NCBI GenBank assembly: GCA_029251165.1
Contig: JAQXDW010000031.1
Coordinates: 16,984 to 80,983, forward strand
Direction of reading: 5' to 3'
DNA from: Myxococcota bacterium
GTDB taxonomy: Bacteria; Myxococcota_A; UBA796
DNA: 64,000 bases
The number at the start of each line of letters is the position of its first letter. Position 1 is the stretch's first letter. Position numbers and translations under genes: made by a program. The notes under the pieces were generated by a model. That model ran no database searches and was not told the DNA's origin. It was given only the letters and a program-made list of their open reading frames with translations. Positions 1 to 12,147 of this stretch are shown here, one piece after another.

Positions 1-2
1 CC

Positions 3-239
3 GAAGATCTCCGTCCAGATCCGGAGGGTGCGCTGGAAGAGCTCGCCACCCTCATCGCGGAGGAGGCCGATGAGCAGGAGCTGGTTGAGCAGGCACTCAC
101 TGTCCTTGAGGATGGTCTGGAGCCCGGAGATCCCCGCCTCGTGAAGCTGATGGCGCCCTACCGACACCTCCTCAAGGAGCACGCTCGGTTCAAGAAGCTG
201 CGCAAGGCAATCCGCGCACTGGAAGAAGCCGAAGAGTAG
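3..239 (+). CDS. C-terminal fragment of an unrecognised protein
   Basis: The window opens inside a plus-strand reading frame that runs from base 3 to a TAG at 237-239, giving 78 residues. The fragment is rich in Glu, Leu and Ala and looks helical, with a basic patch (KEHARFKKLRKAIRALEE) close to the C-terminus. The frame has the strong G/C third-position bias of the neighbouring genes. The start lies upstream of the window, so neither domain nor function can be assigned. The peptidase gene follows 47 bases downstream on the same strand. Confidence 0.6.
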   Translation, partial: EDLRPDPEGALEELATLIAEEADEQELVEQALTVLEDGLEPGDPRLVKLMAPYRHLLKEHARFKKLRKAIRALEEAEE

Positions 240-286
240 GTGATAAAAGAGGCTCCACACCGTCCTTGAGACACCTGGAGTCCCTC

Positions 287-1690
287 ATGAGCCTTCACGA
301 TGCCGACGCCGTTGCCCGCCATGCTGATGCGCACTTCGACCAGACCGTCGATGCGCTCAGGCGCTACCTCGAGATCCCAGCGGTCTCCTGCGATCCGAGT
401 CACGCCGCCGACGTCGTCCGGCTCGCGGAGCGCATCCGTGATGATCTTGCGGAGGTTGGCCTCTCCGACTCTCGGCTGCTCACCCTCCCCGATGCCCTTC
501 CCTGTGTGGCTGCAGAGTGGATGGGAGCCGGCCCTGACGCCCCCACCGTGCTCATCTATGGCCACCTCGACCTCCAGCCGGTCGAGCGGAAGAACTGGCA
601 CACCGACCCACACGTCCCCACCCAGAAAGGCGAGCGTCTCTATGCGCGCGGAGCGGCCGACGACATGGGCGGCTGGGTCAGCCACATCGCGGCCCTGCGC
701 TCCTGGATGGCCATCTCTGGAGCGCCGCCGTGCAACCTCCGCCTGCTCATCGAGGGCGAAGAGGAGATCGGCTCGCCCAACCTGGAGCGCTTCATGGACG
801 CCTACCCCGAGGCGTTCATTGCCGACGTGATGATCCTGACCGACTGCGAGAACCCCTCTACCGAGATCCCAGGCCTCACCGTGTCCCTGCGCGGGCTGAT
901 GGAGCTTAAGGTGACCGCAGCCGCCCTCCACGCGGACGGACACTCCGGCCTGTGGGGCAACATGGTGCCCGATCCCTGCATGGCGCTGGTGAAGATGCTC
1001 GCGCGACTCATCGACGACGACGGCCGTCTGAATTGTGGCCGGATGACCATCCCTGAGGCCGATGCAGCGGCCGCCTATGATGTCCCGTTGTCCAACGAGG
1101 TCATCGCCAGCGGTGCCCATCTCATCGATGGTGTCGTGCCGCTTCCTGGGCGCGGAAGGGCGCCGGCAGAGTGGATGTGGCGTCAGCCGGCGATGACCAT
1201 CATCTCCACCACCATGCCCACTCCCGCGCAGAAGAAGAACGCCATCCGCACCTCCGCACAGGCAACCCTCTCCATCCGGGTCGCCCCCAACCAGGACACC
1301 GACGCACTGCACGCTGAGATCACCCACGCGCTGACCCGAGATCCCGTCGGCGGCGTGAAGGTCACCGTGGAAGAGGTCGGCACCCGCGGAGAGGGCTGGC
1401 TGTACACCCCAAAGGGACCGGCATTTGAGGCTGCTGATCGTGCCTACGTCAAGGCCTGGGGCCGCAGCATGGTGCGCATCGGAGTCGGCGGCACGATCCC
1501 GTTCGTCGCCATCTTCGGGCGTCGGTTCGGCGATCTCCCCCTCATCCTCAACGGAGTGATGGATCCCCAGACCACAGCCCATGGCCCCAACGAGTCGATG
1601 CACCTCGGCATCTTCCGCAAGGCCATCGCCGCCAACGTGTACCTCCTCGCGGAGCTGGCGGCGCTGGGACGCGCTGGCCTCCAGGCCTAG
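287..1690 (+). CDS. M20-family metallopeptidase (dipeptidase / DapE-ArgE-like)
   Basis: A zinc-dependent M20 peptidase of 467 residues, probably cytoplasmic and acting on dipeptides or N-acyl amino acids. Visible family motifs are YGHLDLQP (first metal His and Asp), RGAADDMGG (bridging Asp), EGEEEIGSP (catalytic Glu followed by a metal-binding Glu), LTDCEN, and a late TAHGPNES carrying the last metal His. Two catalytic lobes flank the usual dimerisation insert (about residues 200-330). Length fits the M20 dipeptidase group. I chose ATG 287 over an in-frame TTG at 266 because GGAG lies at 277-280, six bases before the ATG. There is no signal peptide. The exact substrate cannot be read from sequence. 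Confidence 0.88.
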   Translation: MSLHDADAVARHADAHFDQTVDALRRYLEIPAVSCDPSHAADVVRLAERIRDDLAEVGLSDSRLLTLPDALPCVAAEWMGAGPDAPTVLIYGHLDLQPVERKNWHTDPHVPTQKGERLYARGAADDMGGWVSHIAALRSWMAISGAPPCNLRLLIEGEEEIGSPNLERFMDAYPEAFIADVMILTDCENPSTEIPGLTVSLRGLMELKVTAAALHADGHSGLWGNMVPDPCMALVKMLARLIDDDGRLNCGRMTIPEADAAAAYDVPLSNEVIASGAHLIDGVVPLPGRGRAPAEWMWRQPAMTIISTTMPTPAQKKNAIRTSAQATLSIRVAPNQDTDALHAEITHALTRDPVGGVKVTVEEVGTRGEGWLYTPKGPAFEAADRAYVKAWGRSMVRIGVGGTIPFVAIFGRRFGDLPLILNGVMDPQTTAHGPNESMHLGIFRKAIAANVYLLAELAALGRAGLQA

Positions 1691-1824
1691 CCCAGGGCAG
1701 TGCTGATGAGCGTCTTCAGAAAAGCCTGATCATCAGCGCACAGGGAATGTAGCCAAGGGTTCAGAGCATTGAGCAGACACACTCCATGCGATGCAGTACG
1801 ATGGGTACTCAGACAGGACTCATA

Positions 1825-4662
<2,838 letters not shown>

Positions 4663-4716
4663 CGTAGACAGACCGGGTCCTGTTGTGGGTGCCACGGCGC
4701 CGTGCGCCCTCGACCC

Positions 4717-5868
4717 TCAGGTGTCGTCGTCGAGCTCGTAGGATGGCTTGCGACGCCGCATCATCGTGACGCCACCGCCGATCAATCCTGCCAGCACGAG
4801 ACCGCTGAGGATCACCGGAGCGGAGGTCGGTCGATACTGGAGGTAGTACATGACCCGCTTGTCTGGAGCGATGATCGGCTCCCCGCCGCCTGGACCGGTG
4901 AAGGTCACAGAGTCGCTCAGGGCTGTCACCGCGGCATCCAGCTCCGCCTCCTCGAGCTGGCTGGCGATGGCCCAGACCTTGACCATTCCCTTGTCATAGG
5001 GGGCGAGGGCCAGGCGGTAGGCTCCGCCGGGAAGTGGCGGGCGGTAGTAGTAGCCCATGCGCCCCCCGATGGAGATCGGAGCGGCAGCCTCGATGGTGTC
5101 CGCAGCGCTGTTGAAGTACTTCTCTCGAACCTCCGGCTCGATGCCGTCAAACGAGTGCTCGTCGAGTGGACCGATGTGGAAGTAGCTCTCGCAGGCAAGC
5201 ACCACGTCGGGATCGCCCTCGACGGGGGGACGGATGCCGATGAAGCAAGCCTCGGCATCGTAGTCACCGACCGCCGAGGTGAGCTTCTTGACCGCGTCGA
5301 GTTCCTTGGGGTGTGGCACCCGCCAGCCGCTGGGCAGGGTCGCCTTGAAGCCTCCCCCCTCGACCGCAGTGACCGCAGGGAGCGCGCCAGCATCCAGCTC
5401 CAGCCCCTCGACGAGCTGGGTCAGCGCCGCCTCAGCCTTCGCGTCGTTGCGCTTGAGCCCGATGACGCGAAGGTGGATCGTCTGACCGTTGCTGGAGAAC
5501 GCCGCGAACCAGCCAACACCCGGGCCGCCGGTCTTGTGGGTGAAGGTGAGCTTGGAGACGGCAGTGGGTCGACGCGCCAGGGAGGAGACAGTCGTAGAGG
5601 CCACCGCAACCGCATCGAGCCCCTCACCTTCCAGGATGCCCGTGTACTTCTCCGCCCAGGTGCGCGCGGCGGCATCCGTCACCTCCGGCTGAAACGGGGT
5701 CAGCCACAGCTTCATCAGGAGGTTGGTGCTGCTCTGAGCCTTAAAGTCCCAGTCTGTCCAGCCCTTGTCGGAGACTTCCCAGCCCGCGGGGAGAACGACG
5801 GAGCCACCGACGTCGTTCATTCGGAAGTCTTCGGCGTGTGCAGACAGCGAGAGCAACAGAGCGATCAT
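4717..5868 (-). CDS. Secreted protein with C-terminal membrane anchor, unknown function
   Basis: A 383-residue protein with a short signal peptide (MIALLLSLSAHAEDF) and a single C-terminal membrane helix (about residues 350-370) followed by a basic stop-transfer MMRRRKP. The bulk of the protein therefore lies outside the inner membrane. The ectodomain seems to consist of two related halves, each starting with a 'LPAGW' / 'LPSGWRVP' beta segment, which suggests an internal duplication. I do not recognise the family. The start has a clear SD (GGAGG, complement of 5874-5878). It lies 49 bases after the amidase gene on the same strand and may be the last gene of the cyclase-amidase transcript. 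Confidence 0.7.
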   Translation of the reverse strand: MIALLLSLSAHAEDFRMNDVGGSVVLPAGWEVSDKGWTDWDFKAQSSTNLLMKLWLTPFQPEVTDAAARTWAEKYTGILEGEGLDAVAVASTTVSSLARRPTAVSKLTFTHKTGGPGVGWFAAFSSNGQTIHLRVIGLKRNDAKAEAALTQLVEGLELDAGALPAVTAVEGGGFKATLPSGWRVPHPKELDAVKKLTSAVGDYDAEACFIGIRPPVEGDPDVVLACESYFHIGPLDEHSFDGIEPEVREKYFNSAADTIEAAAPISIGGRMGYYYRPPLPGGAYRLALAPYDKGMVKVWAIASQLEEAELDAAVTALSDSVTFTGPGGGEPIIAPDKRVMYYLQYRPTSAPVILSGLVLAGLIGGGVTMMRRRKPSYELDDDT

Positions 5869-5917
5869 GGGTTCCTCCGGGACGAGACGAGCCCCCGTAT
5901 CGCACGGGCTCAGGGGC

Positions 5918-7354
5918 TCACCGTGAGGATTTTGTATGCCACGGCGGCACCCATCCCCCGAGATCCGTCTCTAAAGCGAGGGCAGCAGCGATGGTCCGGT
6001 GATCCGCTCCGTGGGCCCCGACGACCTGTACTCCGAGCGGCATGCCTTTGGCATCCAGGCCGAGCGGAACCTGGGTGACCGGAAGCTCCATGACATTGAG
6101 GATCGCAGTGTAGACCCAGCTGATCGGACGGGTGAGCGGGACGTAGTGACGCGGCGCTGGGGTGGGGTGGCTGGGATAGAGCAGCAGGCCGTCGGCACCG
6201 AGAGCCTCATCGAGCGCGCGACGCAGCGCACGTCCCTCGGCAATGAAGCGCTCAGCGCGGGCCGGAAAGGCGTCGGTGAGGCGCTCCAGGCCCGCGAGCA
6301 GGATCGCTGGGAGGGTGTAGACCCCGCCGCCGAGCATCCAGCGCAGCAGCGCGGTCCGGGTGCGATCTTCGCCGCGATAGAGGCTGTCCCGGAACGGCAC
6401 CGTGGAGGCCTCTCCGAGCATCGCAGACCAGATATCGGTGGCGCTCTTGAGTCGAGGAAAGCGGATCTCCTCGATCCGAGCCCCGCGCTCAGCCAGCGAC
6501 GACGCCGCATCCGCCTGGGCCTGCCGAAGCTCAGCACAGACCGACAGGAGGCCATCGTCAGGCACCGTCAGCACCCGCACCCCGCTCAGATCGACCGCAG
6601 CCGGATCAGACAGGGGCAGCACCTGACAGCCCGGATCGACACCGTCCGGCCCAGCGAGGATCCGGACCAGCGGCATGAGGTCCTCCGCGCGGCGGCACAG
6701 GGGACCCGTCGTGAGGTAGCGGCTGCCAGAAGCCGTCTCGATGGCGGGGTACTGGCCGGTGTTGGGGATGAGACCACCGGTGGGCTTGTGGCCGAACACG
6801 CCGTTGAAGAACGCCGGCATCCGAATCGAGCCGCCGACGTCGCTGCCGATGCCAAGCGGCGAGGCACCCGAGCCGATGATCGCCCCCTCCCCGCCAGAGC
6901 TCCCGCCGACGATGCGTCGCGGATCGTAGGGATTGTTGGTGCGGCCATACAGTCGGTTGTTGGTCTCCATCCACATGCACAGCTCGGAGGTGTTGGTCAC
7001 CCCCATCGGGATGGCGCCAGCGGCTCGAAGCCGCGCGACCGCAGCGGCATCGGACACTGCGCGCACCCCAGCACGAGCGACCAGACCAGAGGCATTCGGC
7101 ATCCCGGTCAGCGCGAAGCACTCCTTGATGGTGCAGGGCACGCCGTTCAGCGGCCCCACGTCACCACCACGGCGCGCGTCCGCCTCGTCCGCCTCGGCAA
7201 GCGCAGCCTCGAAGCGGTCGGCGACAACGGCATTCAGGACCGGGTTGACTGACTCGATCTGTGCGATGTGCGCTGCGACGACCTCTCGCGAGGAGACCTC
7301 ACCACGTCGAATAAGGGACGCCAGCGCAGTCCCCGACAGCTCCAGCAGCTCCAT
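5918..7354 (-). CDS. Amidase-signature hydrolase, FAAH2-like
   Basis: A 478-residue amidase-signature enzyme. The Ser-cisSer-Lys triad is visible as Lys77 (CTIKECF), the Ser152/153 pair (GGSSGGE) and the nucleophile Ser176 (GSDVGGSIR). The C-terminal part (NVMELPVTQVPLGLDAKG, then GVQVVGAHGADH) closely resembles animal fatty-acid amide hydrolase 2, so hydrolysis of a fatty amide or N-acyl amine is plausible; the family is broad, and this is inference. The ATG at 7354 overlaps the stop of the upstream cyclase gene as TGATG, behind GGAGG four bases away; a GTG at 7357 is too close to that site. Translational coupling to the cyclase sensor is likely. Confidence 0.87.
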   Translation of the reverse strand: MELLELSGTALASLIRRGEVSSREVVAAHIAQIESVNPVLNAVVADRFEAALAEADEADARRGGDVGPLNGVPCTIKECFALTGMPNASGLVARAGVRAVSDAAAVARLRAAGAIPMGVTNTSELCMWMETNNRLYGRTNNPYDPRRIVGGSSGGEGAIIGSGASPLGIGSDVGGSIRMPAFFNGVFGHKPTGGLIPNTGQYPAIETASGSRYLTTGPLCRRAEDLMPLVRILAGPDGVDPGCQVLPLSDPAAVDLSGVRVLTVPDDGLLSVCAELRQAQADAASSLAERGARIEEIRFPRLKSATDIWSAMLGEASTVPFRDSLYRGEDRTRTALLRWMLGGGVYTLPAILLAGLERLTDAFPARAERFIAEGRALRRALDEALGADGLLLYPSHPTPAPRHYVPLTRPISWVYTAILNVMELPVTQVPLGLDAKGMPLGVQVVGAHGADHRTIAAALALETDLGGWVPPWHTKSSR

Positions 7355-10119
7355 CACGCCTCCAGCGACCAGACCAGGACCGGCTCTCTCACTCCAGCGA
7401 GGCGATGCTCTCCCTGCTCCTTGACCGTGTGCTGTCCCTTGAGACCATTGACGGTTGCCTCGGTGAGCAAGGCATCGACCTGCAGTGTTCGCGTGAGGGT
7501 CTCGACCCGAGCTGCAATGTTCACCGCCTCACCAATGATGGTGTACTCCCGGCGGGACTCCGTGCCCACAGGCCCAGCGACAACGGTGCCGGTGTTGATG
7601 CCGACGCTGATGTTGAGGTTGCGGCCATAGCGGGAGCGCAGCGATGGCCCCAGACGCCGCGTCGACCGGATCAGGCCCTCCGCAGCCAGGGCAGCCTTCT
7701 CAGCATGATTCTCCAGATCCTCGGGCGCCCCGAAGACCGCAACCACCGCATCACCAAGGAACTTGTTGATGATCCCGCCGCGGCTCTCGACCTCTTCGAT
7801 CACCACCGCGAGCCACTCATTGAGCATGCTGACCAGCACCTGCGGCTCAAGCTGCTGAGAGAGCGGCGTGAACCCACGGATGTCCGCAAAGAGGACCGTG
7901 ACATGCCGCAGCTCCCCTTCTTCGGTGATGGTTCCGCTCATCGCAGCCTGGGCGACCTTGGGGCTGACGTACTGGCCGAAGGTCTGCTGAAGCGCCTCTC
8001 GAGCCTCCAGCTCCCGCAGCTTCTCGCGCAGCAGCCGCTCCCGCTCCCGCCAGATCAGTCCACCCGCAAGCAGCAGCAGCCCGCCGAGTCCCGCCCACAG
8101 CTCCGGACGAGAGACCAGCGATCGGGCGATGGAGAAGTCGGCCTTCGCGGGCAGGCTCCAGCCGCTGCCTCGGGCGGATGCCTGGACCTGAACGGTGTGA
8201 GCACCGGGGGTCATTCCAGAGAGGTTGATGCGCGGGCTCTGCTGTGGCGCAGACCAGTCGGACTTGTCCAGCCGGAAGCGCCACCGGATCTGCTCGGGGC
8301 TGCCGAGAAAGTTCGCGCCAGCGAGCACCTCAAGGAAGGTGTCTGACGGACCGAGAGAGAACGGATCCGTGACCGGCTCCCCCCGCAGCAGGAGTCCCTC
8401 AATGTGCACCGTCGGCGGAGAGGTGCCCTGGTCAAATGCTCCATCTCTCAGCCAGATCAGCCCATGATCTGCGACCGCAACCAGCCACCCCGAGAAGCTC
8501 GCCAGGCTGTGTCCAGCGCTCAGACGAAGCGCTGGCAGGCCACGCTCTGCGCCGATGAAGAGTCGATCGGGAAGCAAGCGCTGGAGGCGATCGCTGCCGA
8601 GAACCCAGACGGCGTCTCCGTCGAGCAGCAGCCCGGAGAATGCGCGCTCGCGCGCGCTGAGGATGCGCTCCCATGAGTCCTCACGCTGCATGTAGACCCC
8701 ATGACTACAAGAGACGTACAGCGCCTCTTCGATCATCTCCAGGGTGCCGTTGCGGCAGTCGCCAGGGCTGCTTCCAAACGCGACAAACCCATCGTCCTCC
8801 AGGCGCCAGAGCTTCTCCATCCCTGCAGCCCACAGTGCTCCGCTGGGCCCAGTCCGGACTGTGGCGGTGAGCAGGTCAGGATCGACCTCCATCAGCGCGC
8901 CGGGGGTCGGGGTGAGAAAGAGCGCGCTCTGGGTCGTCGGGCTGAACAGAAAGATCTGACCTCTGTCTCCCCGATACAGCGTGCCGTAGCGTCCCTTGCT
9001 CTCCGGGATGACCACGCTCCCCTCGTCGTCGCTGCGGAAGACCCCAGCGTGGCTCAGGGAGAACAGTGCTCCGGTCCGTCCGCGAACGATCTGCCGGACA
9101 TCCTCATCGACCGGCAGCGCAGTCACCGAGAAGTCAGCCTCGACACGCACTGCACCACCGAGACCGCCGACGAGCAGTCCCTCTCCATCGGAGGTGAGGG
9201 TTGTGATCTGGTTGGAGAACAGGCCAGAGCGGGTGGTCCAGGCCAGAGCATCCAGCGAATTCACACGGACGAGGCCACTCCCGTAGGTCCCAATCCAGAG
9301 AAGTCCGTGGTCATCGACCGTGGCAATGGTGGCGACCGGGCCTGGCAGACCAGAGTCTTCGCCCAGCAGCTCCCATGCCCCTCCTGGACGGCCGATGCGC
9401 ACCCCAGCCCCACAAGACAGGGCGACCCGGCCGTCGGGCAGCCGAGCCATGTCGGTGATGAAGCAGTCCGGCGCGATGGGAACCTGCTCGCCGTTGAGCC
9501 GAAACAAGCCATCCTCTCGACCGACGAGGAGGCCGTCGGAGTCGGGGAGGAAGCGGCGGACGGGGACCGTCGCGACCTCGACCTCGCCGCTGCCAGAGAC
9601 GCGATAGAGGCCGCTCTCAGAGCCGAACCAGATGGTCTGTTCCAGCGAGATGACCGCGCGAGCGGGGATGTCCGAGAGCTGCTCCGTGTCGAAGTCAACA
9701 CCCGAGCGGTTGATGCGAAGGACCCCGCGCTCGTTGGCCAGCAGCACGCCACCGCCGGGCACAGCATAGAGCTCCGCTGGCATGAACTGCGGGTGCTCAT
9801 CGAGGACCACCACAGCGTCGTCGAGCACCGCATACAGGCCCCGGTCCGACTGTACATAGATGACACCATCGACCGGAAGCGCCGCACGAACAAAGACTGT
9901 TCCCCACAGGGGCGGGGCCGGAACAGAGCGGAATTCCTGCCCGTCGAAGACCGACAGTCCCAGATCGGTTCCGACCAGGAGCTGACCGTCCGCCATGACC
10001 TCGATCGCTCGGATGTCGCTGCCCGGGAGCCCGGAAGAGAGAGAGAACGTGTCGGTGAGCCAGTCGCCAGGCGGCTGAGCCGCGAGCGCAGACAGGCAGA
10101 GGAGCAGAGAGAGACTCAC
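7354..10119 (-). CDS. Periplasmic beta-propeller sensor with class III adenylate/guanylate cyclase domain
   Basis: A one-component receptor of about 921 residues. Order: signal sequence (SLSLLLCLSALAAQ), a long run of Reg_prop-like beta-propeller blades (about 30-560; repeated 'GLLWIGTYGSGL'-type strands), a Y_Y_Y-like Ig domain (about 600-660), one membrane helix (WAGLGGLLLLAGGLIW), a short coiled linker, and a C-terminal class III cyclase. Metal Asp residues are in FADIRGFT and NKFLGDAV. The purine-selecting Lys (NKFLGD) and Thr (YTIIGEAVN) argue for ATP and the class IIIb subgroup. The architecture mimics hybrid two-component propeller sensors, with cAMP as output. The start is uncertain: GTG 10119 puts the signal peptide at the N-terminus; GTG 10170 and TTG 10176 are in frame upstream. 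Confidence 0.88.
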   Translation of the reverse strand: MSLSLLLCLSALAAQPPGDWLTDTFSLSSGLPGSDIRAIEVMADGQLLVGTDLGLSVFDGQEFRSVPAPPLWGTVFVRAALPVDGVIYVQSDRGLYAVLDDAVVVLDEHPQFMPAELYAVPGGGVLLANERGVLRINRSGVDFDTEQLSDIPARAVISLEQTIWFGSESGLYRVSGSGEVEVATVPVRRFLPDSDGLLVGREDGLFRLNGEQVPIAPDCFITDMARLPDGRVALSCGAGVRIGRPGGAWELLGEDSGLPGPVATIATVDDHGLLWIGTYGSGLVRVNSLDALAWTTRSGLFSNQITTLTSDGEGLLVGGLGGAVRVEADFSVTALPVDEDVRQIVRGRTGALFSLSHAGVFRSDDEGSVVIPESKGRYGTLYRGDRGQIFLFSPTTQSALFLTPTPGALMEVDPDLLTATVRTGPSGALWAAGMEKLWRLEDDGFVAFGSSPGDCRNGTLEMIEEALYVSCSHGVYMQREDSWERILSARERAFSGLLLDGDAVWVLGSDRLQRLLPDRLFIGAERGLPALRLSAGHSLASFSGWLVAVADHGLIWLRDGAFDQGTSPPTVHIEGLLLRGEPVTDPFSLGPSDTFLEVLAGANFLGSPEQIRWRFRLDKSDWSAPQQSPRINLSGMTPGAHTVQVQASARGSGWSLPAKADFSIARSLVSRPELWAGLGGLLLLAGGLIWRERERLLREKLRELEAREALQQTFGQYVSPKVAQAAMSGTITEEGELRHVTVLFADIRGFTPLSQQLEPQVLVSMLNEWLAVVIEEVESRGGIINKFLGDAVVAVFGAPEDLENHAEKAALAAEGLIRSTRRLGPSLRSRYGRNLNISVGINTGTVVAGPVGTESRREYTIIGEAVNIAARVETLTRTLQVDALLTEATVNGLKGQHTVKEQGEHRLAGVREPVLVWSLEA

Positions 10120-10208
10120 CTCAGCACGGTACCAGAACGCAGCCTCCTCCCGGAGTCCAGTGCCGCTCACACGCAAACTCGGATACCTGGAGAGGCCAGG
10201 AGGTGGCT

Positions 10209-11561
10209 GTGGGCTACGACTTCGATTTGTTTGTGATTGGTGCCGGCTCCGGCGGCGTCAGGGCGGCTCGCATCGCCGCAAAGCTTGGTGCTCGGGTCGG
10301 AATCTGCGAGGACAAGCGCCTCGGCGGGACCTGCGTAAATGTCGGCTGCGTTCCCAAGAAGCTCATGGTCATCGGCAGTCGCTATCCAGCCGATGCCGCC
10401 GACGCCGCAGGGTTCGGGTGGGACTTTCCCGCGCCGAAGCTGGACTGGGAGCGCGCCAACCACAACCGCGAGCGGGAGATCCTCCGGCTCAACGGAATCT
10501 ATCTCCGGCTGCTGGAGAACTCAGGCTGCACGGTCGTCTCCGGCCGCGGCTCCATTGTGGATGCCCACACCGTCCAGATCGGTGATCGCAGCTTCACCGC
10601 CGCAAACATCCTCATCGCCACTGGCGGCCGCCCACGACGCCCCGACATCCCCGGCGCGGATCGGGGCATCAGCTCCGATGAGGTGTTCTCTCTGCCCACC
10701 CTCCCCCGCCGGATCGTGATCGTGGGCGGCGGGTATATCGGTGTCGAGTTCGCTGGGATCTTTCGGGGCTACGGCAGCGAAGTCAGCCTGGTTCACCGGC
10801 GCAATCTCGTTCTGACGGGCTTTGATGACGACATCCGCGTCTTCCTCGGCGAGCAGATGACAGGCCAGGGCATCGATCTGCGTCTTGGCTGCCAGATCAC
10901 AGGGATCGAGAAGACGGGCGATGCACTCCGCGTGACCAGCACCGATGGTCACACCATCGATACCGACGTGGTCCTGTGGGCGACCGGGCGCAGCCCGAAC
11001 ACAGCCGGACTCGGCCTGGAGCGCGTCGGGATCACCCTCGGCACGCGCCGGGAGATCCCGGTCGATGACAACCTCCAGACCAGCGTCCCCTCCATCTACG
11101 CCTGCGGCGACGTCATCGGGCGCGTCGCCCTGACCCCGGTGGCGCTGGAGGAAGGCATGATGCTTGCCCACAACCTGTTCGGCGGACAGAACCGCACGAT
11201 GAACTACGAGCTGATTCCCACTGCGGTCTTCTCCCGCCCCAGCATCGGCACCGTCGGCATGACCGAGGCTGCAGCCCGACGCGCCGGTCATCAGGTCACC
11301 ATCTATCGCTCCAGCTTCCGCCAGATGAAGCACACCATCTCCGGCCGCAACGAGCGCACGCTGATGAAGCTGATCGTCGACAAGAAGACAGACGTCGTGC
11401 TCGGCTGCCACATGGTCGGAGACGAGGCTGGCGAGATCATCCAGGGACTCGGTGTGGCGCTCAAGGCTGGAGCCACCAAGGCCATCTTTGATGACACCAT
11501 CGGCATCCACCCCACTGCTGCCGAGGAATTCGTCACGATGCGGACGCCAGTCGCGGAGTAA
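10209..11561 (+). CDS. gor: Glutathione-disulfide reductase
   Basis: A 450-residue flavoprotein that reduces glutathione disulfide in the cytoplasm. Features in order: FAD dinucleotide fold (IGAGSGG), redox-active cysteines Cys42 and Cys47 (GTCVNVGCVPKK), NAD(P)H fold (GGGYIGVEFAG), FAD motif (YACGDVIG) and the C-terminal catalytic HPTAAEE. I chose GTG 10209 because GGAGG at 10199-10203 precedes it by five bases; the earlier GTG at 10203 overlaps that site. In the NADPH-binding loop (VHRRNLVLTGFD) the first Arg is present, but the second position, usually Arg in gor, is Thr. Cofactor preference may therefore be weakened. It is transcribed divergently from the cyclase gene. Confidence 0.92.
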   Translation: MGYDFDLFVIGAGSGGVRAARIAAKLGARVGICEDKRLGGTCVNVGCVPKKLMVIGSRYPADAADAAGFGWDFPAPKLDWERANHNREREILRLNGIYLRLLENSGCTVVSGRGSIVDAHTVQIGDRSFTAANILIATGGRPRRPDIPGADRGISSDEVFSLPTLPRRIVIVGGGYIGVEFAGIFRGYGSEVSLVHRRNLVLTGFDDDIRVFLGEQMTGQGIDLRLGCQITGIEKTGDALRVTSTDGHTIDTDVVLWATGRSPNTAGLGLERVGITLGTRREIPVDDNLQTSVPSIYACGDVIGRVALTPVALEEGMMLAHNLFGGQNRTMNYELIPTAVFSRPSIGTVGMTEAAARRAGHQVTIYRSSFRQMKHTISGRNERTLMKLIVDKKTDVVLGCHMVGDEAGEIIQGLGVALKAGATKAIFDDTIGIHPTAAEEFVTMRTPVAE

Positions 11562-11932
11562 GCACGGCGCGACGTCACAGAGCCGCCGCTGGCCGCACCT
11601 CACATGAGCATCTCCGGTGCCAGGGGGGTACTCCGGTGAACATTCGCGGCATCTGCTCCATGCAGACCGCACGAGGGGCGCAGCGCCGCGGTCCGGCAGC
11701 AGCGGAAGCCCCCATGAGAACCGCCACGCTCGCCCTGCCCGGCGGTGTCATCCTCGGCGGCGCTGAGCTGGCGCGCGCTGGCGAGCGCCTCAGACGCTGA
11801 GGACACCGAGGAGACCAAACGGGTGTGTGGACGGAGGCGGTCCTGCCCTGGAGTGTCGGAGCGCTGTCCTCCGGTGACGACATCAGTCGGGACGGCCGCA
11901 GCGCAAGCCTGAGCGGGTCGGAGGGGACCGGC

Positions 11933-12073
11933 ATGGCGCGCCTCAGCGACGCCGAGATGGTGGTGATGGCCCACACAAGAGGCAGCACCAACATCGGCAT
12001 GATGATCCGCTCCGATGAAGGGATCACCCACGCCAGCCGCGAAGCACTCTCCACGGCCGAGGCCCATGACTGA
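11933..12073 (+). CDS. Possible small protein (46 aa)
   Basis: ATG 11933 lies eight bases after a good SD (GGAGG at 11920-11924) and opens a 46-codon frame with about 85% G/C at third positions against about 50% at second positions. That is the genome's coding signature. The product (MARLSDAEMVVMAHTRGS...) has no family I recognise. It may instead be the tail of a decayed longer gene, because the same frame is open upstream to a TGA at 11798. Its stop region overlaps another ATG (12066) of a 44-codon frame with poorer codon bias, which I do not call. Confidence 0.3.
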   Translation: MARLSDAEMVVMAHTRGSTNIGMMIRSDEGITHASREALSTAEAHD

Positions 12074-12147
12074 GCCGGAAAACAGCCTCTTGAAATTGAC
12101 GACAGACGAGGCAGAACGGATGGGAAAAGTAGAGAAAGAGGAACAGG

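Noticed and set aside
1702..1737. Inverted repeat GCTGATGA / TCATCAGC after the M20 peptidase gene
   Set aside because: Eight-bp stem with a 20-base loop and no U-run; too weak to call a terminator or operator.
4693..4704. Palindrome CACGGCGCCGTG between convergent genes
   Set aside because: No loop and no U-run, so it cannot act as an intrinsic terminator; GC-rich DNA gives such strings by chance.
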